64,000 nt of DNA from SSC4 sp964443225 (lineage in GTDB: Bacteria; Chloroflexota; Anaerolineae; SSC4; Amarolineaceae), in NCBI GenBank assembly GCA_964443225.1, contig CAYUCC010000018.1, positions 1 to 64,000 of the forward strand, written 5' to 3'. Below, piece after piece: positions 53,758 through 64,000 of this stretch. Each line of letters begins with the position of its first letter. Position 1 is the first letter of the stretch. Made by a program: the position numbers and the translations under genes. The notes under the pieces were generated by a model. It saw only the letters and a program-made list of their open reading frames with translations. It ran no database searches and was not told where the DNA came from.

Positions 53758-54591
53758 ATGACAACCAGCTTTTTCCCACGCGCCACCTGGCGTCTGTTGA
53801 TCACCCCGCCAAACGACGGTGCCACCAACATGGCGATCGACGAGGCCATGGCCGAAGCCGCGGCGGCCGGCGAGGCGCCACCCACCCTGCGGTTCTACCA
53901 GTGGGAACCCCCCTGCCTGTCGCTCGGCCGCAACCAACCAGTCGCCGAGGTGGATCGGGTCGTGTGTGCCCGGCTCGGTTACGACGTCGTGCGCCGGCCC
54001 ACCGGGGGGCGCAGCATTCTGCACACCGACGAGCTGACCTACAGCGTGACCGGTGCCATCAGCGAGCCGCGTCTGGCGGGCGGTGTGCTCGACGCGTACC
54101 TGCGCCTGGCCGAGGCCTTACAGCTGGCGCTGGAGCGGCTGGGTCTGCCGGTACACAAAGCGCCCGGCAGCACCCGCACCGGACCCGACGTCAGCGCCGC
54201 CTGCTTCGAGGTGCCATCCGCCTACGAAATCACCGTCGCCGGCAAAAAGCTCATCGGCAGCGCACAGAGCCGGCGCCAGGGCTGGGTGCTGCAGCACGGT
54301 TCGCTGCCGCTGACCGGTGACATCACACGCGTGGTAGACTGCCTGCACCTGCCGGCGGCCGGCGAACGCGCCGCCCTGCATGAGATGCTCGCCACGCGTG
54401 CCACGACGCTGGCCGAGGTCATGCCGCAGCCACCGTCCTTCGACGAAGTCGCCCAGGTGATGATCGAAGCGTTTCAAGCCACACTCGACATCGACCTGGA
54501 GCCGGGGACCTTGGACCCAAACGAAGAAGCCCGCGTCACACGACTGCTGGCTTCCCACTACCGCAGCGAGGCCTGGACGGCCCGCATCTGA
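53758..54591 (+). CDS. Lipoate-protein ligase/octanoyltransferase (LipM-like)
   Basis: 277 residues of the BPL/LplA/LipB fold. RRPTGGRSILHTDELTYS is the acyl-AMP/acyl-site loop. AACFEVPSAYEITVAGKKLIGSAQSR includes a Cys in the position used by LipM octanoyltransferases as acyl-carrying nucleophile and the acceptor-fold Lys. LipM-type (octanoyl from ACP to GcvH) is favoured over LplA; the Cys is the main argument. Gaps to neighbours are 3 and 6 bp. Confidence 0.85.
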   Translation: MTTSFFPRATWRLLITPPNDGATNMAIDEAMAEAAAAGEAPPTLRFYQWEPPCLSLGRNQPVAEVDRVVCARLGYDVVRRPTGGRSILHTDELTYSVTGAISEPRLAGGVLDAYLRLAEALQLALERLGLPVHKAPGSTRTGPDVSAACFEVPSAYEITVAGKKLIGSAQSRRQGWVLQHGSLPLTGDITRVVDCLHLPAAGERAALHEMLATRATTLAEVMPQPPSFDEVAQVMIEAFQATLDIDLEPGTLDPNEEARVTRLLASHYRSEAWTARI

Positions 54592-54597
54592 TCTGCC

Positions 54598-54891
54598 ATG
54601 GCCACAACGATCGGAATTCTCACCCTGGAACTGCGCCTGCCCACGAACGGCTCACTCAAAGGCAAACGCAGCCTCGTCAAACCCCTCATCGCGCGTATCC
54701 GGCGTGAATTCAACGTCTCGGTGGCCGAAGTCGAGGCCCACGACGCCTGGCAGCGCGCCGTCCTGGGCGTCGCCTGCATCTCACCCAGCGCCGAATACGC
54801 CCACGGCCTCCTACAAGCCGTCGCGCACGCCGTCGAAGCCTGGCGTTTGGACGTGGAGCTGGTCGATTATGATATCGAGCTGATTCAGTAG
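54598..54891 (+). CDS. DUF503 family protein
   Basis: 97 residues matching DUF503/YlxP (IGILTLELRLPTNGSLKGKRSLVKPLIARIRREFNVSVAEVEAHDAWQ). The family often lies near rbfA and is suspected to act in ribosome maturation, but its activity is unknown. It ends the ygfZ-lipM operon; a G-tract region follows immediately. Confidence 0.9.
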   Translation: MATTIGILTLELRLPTNGSLKGKRSLVKPLIARIRREFNVSVAEVEAHDAWQRAVLGVACISPSAEYAHGLLQAVAHAVEAWRLDVELVDYDIELIQ

Positions 54892-55003
54892 GGGATGGGG
54901 GTTGGGGGTTAGGGGTTGGGGATCAGGGGTTTGGTCAGCCAATGGCCGAGTTCCTAACCCCCATCCCCTGGCCCCCAACCCCCATCCCCCATCCCCCATC
55001 CGC
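54891..55003. repeat. G-tract / C-tract inverted pair upstream of gyrA
   Basis: Six G-tracts of four to five G occur on the plus strand at 54891-54929, with 2-4 nt spacers. An inverted C-tract block occupies about 54958-55000. Either block fits the G-quadruplex pattern on its own strand, and the two arms can also pair as a long hairpin. It overlaps the DUF503 stop (last G of the stop codon's flank) and ends just before the gyrA -35. Confidence 0.7.
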
Positions 55004-55032
55004 TGGCACATTCCACTCTTCTATAGTATAAT
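55004..55032 (+). promoter_or_regulatory. gyrA promoter
   Basis: TATAAT at 55027-55032 with a weaker TGGCAC 17 bp upstream (55004-55009). Leader length is about 130 nt. Gyrase promoters are typically sensitive to supercoiling, and the adjacent G-tract block may matter. Confidence 0.55.
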
Positions 55033-55169
55033 ACCCCCTGTGCTGCGGCACACCGTGCACCTGATATCGAACCACCGACTGCACCTACGACGCTGTCGCC
55101 GCCCTGGATTCTGGTCTGGAGCGGCGATTCAGTTGTTGACGATGCGCCAACACGTGGCGGGAGAGAACA

Positions 55170-57782
<2,613 letters not shown>

Positions 57783-59150
57783 ATGACCCTCTCGGCGCTG
57801 ATTGGGCGGCAGCCGGGGCACCAGCTGGAATGCATGCCGGTGGTAGATGCCGACCGCCTCAGTGAAACCATCGTGGCCTTCGCCAACAGCGACGGCGGCC
57901 ACCTGCTGGTGGGCGTCACCCCGGGTGGACGGGTCGTCGGCAACCTGCTGGAAGAAGAGGTCGAAGGAGCCCTGCGCCACGCCCTTGTCGACTGCCGGCC
58001 GCCGGTGAAGACCGAATGGCAGACGCTGCCCACCCCACAGGGCCTCGTCGTCAGTATCTTCGTCCCGCGCAGCACCGAGCTGCACAGCCTGGCCGACGGG
58101 CGCGTCCTGATCCGCAGCGGCACCGATAATGCCCCCCTGGGCGGCGAACAAATCCGCCAGCTGGCGGCGACCAAGTCGAGCAGCGACTTCGAGGCCGAAG
58201 CGGTCAGCGGCGCCACCCGCGACGACCTGGACGACGAGATCATCGCCGAGTACATCAGCAAACGCCAGGAACGACAGCGGCGCACGCTGACGATGCCACC
58301 CGACGAGCTGCTCGTCCAAATCGGCGCCCTGACCAGCGACGATGTGCCAAGCCACGTCGGGCTGCTCCTGTTTGGCCGCGAGCCGCAGGTGTACCTGCCG
58401 CAGAGTGGCGCGGTGTTTGTGCGTTTTACGGGCACCGAACCGCGCGGACCCCAGGGTCTGCCCGGCTACGGCCGGCGTGAGGAGATCGGCGGTCCGCTGG
58501 CACGTATGATCGAACGCTTGTGGCAGGTGGTATGGAGCGAGATGCGCGTGCAGGCGGTGGTGCGCGGCCTGCAGCGCGAGGAGAAGCCCGAGTACCCGCC
58601 GTTTGCCGTGCGCGAAGCCCTGGTCAATGCCGTCTGCCACCGCGATTACCGGCTGCGCGGCCGGCGCATCGAAGTCCGTATGTTCGACGACCGGCTGGAG
58701 GTCAGCAGCCCGGGCGGTTTACCGGGCTACATGACGCTGGACAACATCGTCGAAGAACACTTCAGCCGTAATCCACGCCTGGTCAACGGGCTGTTCCAAT
58801 GGGGCTACATCGAAGAGCTGGGCCTCGGCGTCGACCGCATGATCGAAGACATGGTCAAAAACGGCCACCCTCAGCCGATCTTTCGCGCCACCCCTTATGC
58901 CTTCACCGTTACCCTCAAAAACGCGCAGACCAGCCGCCCCATGCCCGCATGGCGCGACAACATGAACGAACGCCAGGCCCGTGCCATCCAGTACACCCAG
59001 GAAGCAGGTCGCATCACCAACCGCGACTACCGCGAACTGTGTCCCGACGTCTCCACCGAAACCCTGCGCCTCGACCTGGCTGACATGGTCGACAAAGGCG
59101 TCCTGCTCAAGGTCGGCGACAAAAAAGGCACCTACTACGTTCTGAAGTAA
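57783..59150 (+). CDS. AlbA_2 plus HATPase-type regulator (RecG-like/Schlafen-like)
   Basis: 455 residues. The N-terminal AlbA_2 domain (GHQLECMPVVDADRLSETIVAFANSDGGHLLVGV) is followed by an ATPase-like C-half (YPPFAVREALVNAVCHRDY, IEVRMFDDRLEVSSPGGLPG, ELGLGVDRMIEDMVKNG) and a winged-helix-like end. Such proteins are annotated as putative transcriptional regulators. The ATG follows the gyrA stop with no gap, so the two are strongly coupled; the functional tie to gyrase is unknown. Confidence 0.85.
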   Translation: MTLSALIGRQPGHQLECMPVVDADRLSETIVAFANSDGGHLLVGVTPGGRVVGNLLEEEVEGALRHALVDCRPPVKTEWQTLPTPQGLVVSIFVPRSTELHSLADGRVLIRSGTDNAPLGGEQIRQLAATKSSSDFEAEAVSGATRDDLDDEIIAEYISKRQERQRRTLTMPPDELLVQIGALTSDDVPSHVGLLLFGREPQVYLPQSGAVFVRFTGTEPRGPQGLPGYGRREEIGGPLARMIERLWQVVWSEMRVQAVVRGLQREEKPEYPPFAVREALVNAVCHRDYRLRGRRIEVRMFDDRLEVSSPGGLPGYMTLDNIVEEHFSRNPRLVNGLFQWGYIEELGLGVDRMIEDMVKNGHPQPIFRATPYAFTVTLKNAQTSRPMPAWRDNMNERQARAIQYTQEAGRITNRDYRELCPDVSTETLRLDLADMVDKGVLLKVGDKKGTYYVLK

Positions 59151-59159
59151 ACCGCACGG

Positions 59160-59224
59160 CCACCCAATATCCCAAATTTATCCCAAATCCAAGTTTGGGA
59201 TAAGTTTGGGATTGGTGGTTTTTT
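59160..59224 (+). terminator. Strong intrinsic terminator of the gyrA operon
   Basis: CCACC at 59160 to GGTGG at 59218 form one long stem. The arms carry twofold ATCCCAAA and TTTGGGAT repeats, roughly 25 bp with a few bulges, followed by six T at 59219-59224. Confidence 0.85.
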
Positions 59225-59229
59225 GTCTG

Positions 59230-59380
59230 ACCACAGAGAACACACAGATCACAAAGGGTTTTTGGTTTCTTCGGATGGGAGTTGGATGAACGACGAGGCA
59301 TCTCACGGTGTCGTGAAGAGCCGCATTGCACACAAACACAGAAAAAACAAAAAATCTCTGTGATCTCTGTGCGCTATGCG
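59230..59380. repeat. CACAGAG-family palindrome overlapping the murI stop
   Basis: Left arm ACCACAGAGAACACACAGATCA from 59230 faces a right arm TCTCTGTGATCTCTGTGCGC near 59350-59371 continuing TATGCGGT to 59379. Minus-strand murI ends inside the right arm: its last codons and TAG are supplied by it. The interior (59257-59345) holds no gene. Confidence 0.7.
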
Positions 59381-60174
59381 GTGATCATTTCGAGTGCCGC
59401 GAATTCTACTGGGGCGGGGAGCTGCAGCAGGTCCCACAGCTGGCGCTGTAAGATCGCGGGGTCGCCGGTGGTGATGAAGCGATGGGGGGGCGTGGTCGCT
59501 GGCTGCTGCGGTGACAGCTGCTGCCACACGCGCTGCACCTGGCGTGCCACGGCCGGCGCGGGGTCGATGACCGTGATGGTGGGGCCGACGATGTGTTCGA
59601 TGGAGGGGCGCAGGAAGGGATAGTGCGTGCAGCCGAGGACGAGTTCGTCCACGCCGCGGGCGGGGAGATCGGCCAGATAGCCTTGCAGCAGCTGATGCGT
59701 CAGCGGCCCGTACAGATCACCCTGCTCGACCTGTTCCACCAGGCCGGGGCACGGCTGCAGCACAACTTCCACGCCATGGGCAAAACGGGCCATCAGGCGG
59801 GCGAACGGCTCGCCCTGGAAGGTGGCGGGTGTGGCCATCACCGCCACGCGACCGCTGTGGGTCTGTTCGACCGCCGGCTTGAGCGCCGGCTCCATGCCGA
59901 CGATTGGCACGGTGAATGTCTCGCGCAGGTAACCCAATGCGGCGGCCGAGGCGGTGTTGCACGCCACCACCAGCAGGTCAGCCCCCTCCTGCAGTAAAAA
60001 ACGGGCCACACGCTCGGCGCGGTCCCGTATCTCAGCCAGTGATCGCGAGCCATAAGGGCAGTACGCCTGGTCGGCCACGTAGATCAGCCCAGAATCGGGC
60101 AGCAGACCGGCAACTTCACGCCATACCGAAAGCCCGCCCACTCCCGAATCGAACAGCCCAATCACGCCGGCCAT
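59374..60174 (-). CDS. murI: Glutamate racemase
   Basis: 266 residues. It supplies D-Glu for peptidoglycan. The two catalytic Cys lie in VVACNTASAAALG and VLGCTHYPFLRP. N-terminal GLFDSGVGGLSVWREV is typical. The start ATG 60174 fits the family N-terminus; longer frames upstream enter the amidotransferase gene. The 3' end lies in a CACAGAG-type repeat arm. Confidence 0.94.
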   Translation of the reverse strand: MAGVIGLFDSGVGGLSVWREVAGLLPDSGLIYVADQAYCPYGSRSLAEIRDRAERVARFLLQEGADLLVVACNTASAAALGYLRETFTVPIVGMEPALKPAVEQTHSGRVAVMATPATFQGEPFARLMARFAHGVEVVLQPCPGLVEQVEQGDLYGPLTHQLLQGYLADLPARGVDELVLGCTHYPFLRPSIEHIVGPTITVIDPAPAVARQVQRVWQQLSPQQPATTPPHRFITTGDPAILQRQLWDLLQLPAPVEFAALEMITA

Positions 60175-60191
60175 CGTCGTGGATCTGCTCT

Positions 60192-60974
60192 TCAGCGCCG
60201 TTCCAGGCGAGTGCGGCGCGCCGCCTCGACGAAGGCGCGGAAGACACGGATCATGCCGGGGTCTTCGCGCGGGGCCAGTTCTTCGGGATGCCACTGGATA
60301 CCCAGGGCAAAGGGGTGTTCGGCCATCTCCACCGCTTCTACCACGCCGTCCGGTGCCCAAGCCACGGCGCGCAGGGTGGGCGCCAGGTCTTTCACCGCCT
60401 GGTGGTGCATGCTGTTGACCGCGCCGTGTGCACCCATCAGCGCATGCAGCTGGCTGCCGGTGTCGACTTCCACTTCGTGGCTGAGCCGGAAGCGGTCGAA
60501 CTGCGGCGGAAAATAGTCGTGTTTTTCCGAGTTGGGGCGCTGAGCGGTGATGTCCTGGTACAGCGAGCCACCGGCCACCACATTCATGACCTGGGCGCCG
60601 CGGCAGATGGCCAGGATCGGTTTGTTTTCGGCCATCGCCCAGCTGGCCAGGAGAAATTCGGTGCGGTCGCGTTCCTTGTCCACCGCCCCCAGCAGCTCGT
60701 GCGGTTCTTCGTGGTAGCGGGTAGGATCGATGTCCTCGCCGCCGGGCAGAAACACGGCATCCAGGCTGTCGTAGATCGTACGCAGCGTCTCGTCCTCGAG
60801 TTCCAGCGGGATGGTGATGGGCGCACCGCCGGCGTGGGTCACACCCTGCACGTACATGCGGTTCTGGATGTAGATCGACAACCCGAAATAGCGCGTCGAG
60901 CGGTCGCGCGCACTGGGAATGCCTACGAGGGGCTGGACGGGCTTGGGGCTGTGGCCATTACCATTTGATTGCAT
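60192..60974 (-). CDS. PuuD-like class I glutamine amidotransferase (peptidase C26)
   Basis: 260 residues. Nucleophile Cys124 is in PILAICRGAQVMNVVAGG, and the His/Glu pair in FALGIQWHPEE. The oxyanion region FLPGGEDIDPTRYHEEP is typical of gamma-glutamyl-gamma-aminobutyrate hydrolases. It may act in polyamine breakdown, but no puu genes are near. ATG 60974 has GAGGAGAGG upstream. A minus-strand TATACT (plus 61021-61026) is the probable -10. Confidence 0.88.
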   Translation of the reverse strand: MQSNGNGHSPKPVQPLVGIPSARDRSTRYFGLSIYIQNRMYVQGVTHAGGAPITIPLELEDETLRTIYDSLDAVFLPGGEDIDPTRYHEEPHELLGAVDKERDRTEFLLASWAMAENKPILAICRGAQVMNVVAGGSLYQDITAQRPNSEKHDYFPPQFDRFRLSHEVEVDTGSQLHALMGAHGAVNSMHHQAVKDLAPTLRAVAWAPDGVVEAVEMAEHPFALGIQWHPEELAPREDPGMIRVFRAFVEAARRTRLERR

Positions 60975-61164
60975 CGGACCTCTCCTCACGTCCGCGGAAA
61001 ACTCGCCAATAATGGGGGGCAGTATATCACATGGCCTGACTTTTCGGAAATTGGGAGTAGGGAGTACGGAGTAGGGAGTACGGAGTAGGGAGTACAGAGA
61101 GGCGAGAGAAGTGAGTTTGATGCTCAGAGGCCAGTCCGCTTGAGCGGACTTGAGCTGTTAGCCT

Positions 61165-61240
61165 GGCGTTTGAACGCCAGGCGGGCGTTTGAACGCCAGG
61201 CGGGCGTTTGAACGCCAGGCCGGCGTTTGAACGCCAGGCG
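61165..61240. repeat. Four tandem 19-bp palindromic repeats
   Basis: GGCGTTTGAACGCC (six paired bases each side of TG) starts at 61165, 61184, 61203 and 61222, an exact 19-bp period with AGGC(G/C) linkers. A fifth partial unit starts at 61241. Each unit is a hairpin or dimeric binding site, and the period is just under two helical turns. Confidence 0.8.
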
Positions 61241-61388
61241 GGCGTGGACCTCGCCGGGAACGGATTGAACGGCTGGCTGTCAACGGATTCGGGGAACGGA
61301 TTGAACGGATTACTGTCAACGCGGATGGGACCGTGTCCCACCCGCGGGGAACGGATTGAACGGATTTGGAACGGATTAGAACGGATGG

Positions 61389-61420
61389 CTGGGGCGCCGG
61401 AGGGGTGTCCGGCGCCCCAG
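61389..61420 (-). terminator. Hairpin after glgP (terminator candidate)
   Basis: CTGGGGCGCCGGA (61389-61401) pairs perfectly with 61408-61420, 13 bp around a 6-nt loop. It is about 60 nt downstream of the glgP stop on the minus strand. No T-tract follows, so strong termination is uncertain. A second stem (61320-61331 with 61335-61346, one mismatch) lies further on. Confidence 0.45.
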
Positions 61421-61479
61421 GTGCATGCACAGACGCAAAGAGTTGTCAGGATTCTTTGTGATCTGTGCGTTCTCTGCGG

Positions 61480-63948
<2,469 letters not shown>

Positions 63949-64000
63949 TGGAATATCTCCACTGCATAAGGGTGGTCGTATTGTAGCGCAAAAGGGGCGG

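Larger units (their letters stand above)
60975..61479. other. Repeat-dense intergenic region, no gene
   Basis: In order: minus-strand -10 at 61021-61026; GGGAGTAC microrepeats 61051-61098; palindrome GTCCGCTTGAGCGGAC near 61133; four 19-bp palindromic units 61165-61240; reverse-oriented ATCCGTTC array 61257-61386; a strong hairpin 61389-61420; a CACAGAG-type arm 61454-61482 touching the glgP stop. Short frames here are repeat translations. Confidence 0.75.

Noticed and set aside
61158..61430. Frames in the repeat region before glgP
   Set aside because: Their products are tandem-repeat translations (Arg/Pro/Ala and Asn-Pro-Phe runs) with no protein character.

Overview
This is a GC-rich (by eye above 60 %) bacterial chromosome segment with about 57 protein genes. 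No rRNA, tRNA, phage or CRISPR locus was seen. The gene set suggests a Chloroflexota bacterium of the Anaerolineae/Caldilineae type. The signs are an FMN-riboswitch-controlled NMT1-type ABC importer, a BMP-family nucleoside importer, many repeat-filled intergenic gaps, TTG/GTG starts, and heptose/glycan genes without recognisable outer-membrane LPS genes. The taxonomic call is inference from gene content, not a search result.

Layout. 1-3524: a repeat array leads into a LacI-type repressor with its own promoter and operator, followed by myo-inositol-1-phosphate synthase (ino1) and a methyltransferase. 3549-8050 (minus): a tight operon of sugar epimerase, SH3-like protein, YigZ and an acyltransferase/pectinacetylesterase fusion. 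8253-12088: glycoside hydrolase, solute-binding protein, trmD, corA. 12095-19130: a four-gene BMP-type ABC importer (minus) divergent from adenine deaminase, a purine uptake and salvage unit sharing one control region. 19335-23862: DUF1269 protein, an orphan protein, PlsC-like acyltransferase, cold-shock protein with a terminator inside its leader, PfkB kinase. 23949-28506: MoxR-DUF58-DUF4129 operon and a methyltransferase.

28532-31807: promoter, FMN riboswitch and terminator ahead of an ABC importer, read here as riboflavin uptake. 31928-39311: translation-quality genes (AlaX-type editing, prfA, prmC, Sua5/TsaC) mixed with an MBL-fold protein, a TPR protein, a phosphoribosyltransferase and a HAD phosphatase. 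39311-45235: a cell-surface operon (GT4, methyltransferase, WecG-type GT, heptose kinase and heptose adenylyltransferase homologues, MurJ). 45304-51312: small membrane protein, methyltransferase, arylamine N-acetyltransferase, RidA, ATP-grasp ligase, a MITE-like element, an orphan membrane protein and a toxin-antitoxin-like pair. 51315-59150: coaBC (minus), then ygfZ, lipoate/octanoate transferase, DUF503, gyrA and an AlbA_2/ATPase protein. 59374-63948 (minus): murI, a PuuD-type amidotransferase, a repeat-dense gap, and glycogen phosphorylase.

The most striking non-coding content is several families of intergenic repeats. They include a 143-bp element with 20-bp inverted ends and 9-bp flanking duplications, a CACAGAG-type palindrome family sitting at gene 3' ends, a 36-nt TTGACA-bearing repeat, and a G-tract/C-tract pair just upstream of the gyrA promoter. 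The strongest regulatory calls are the FMN riboswitch with its terminator, the LacI operator, the csp leader terminator and three promoter regions with good consensus boxes.
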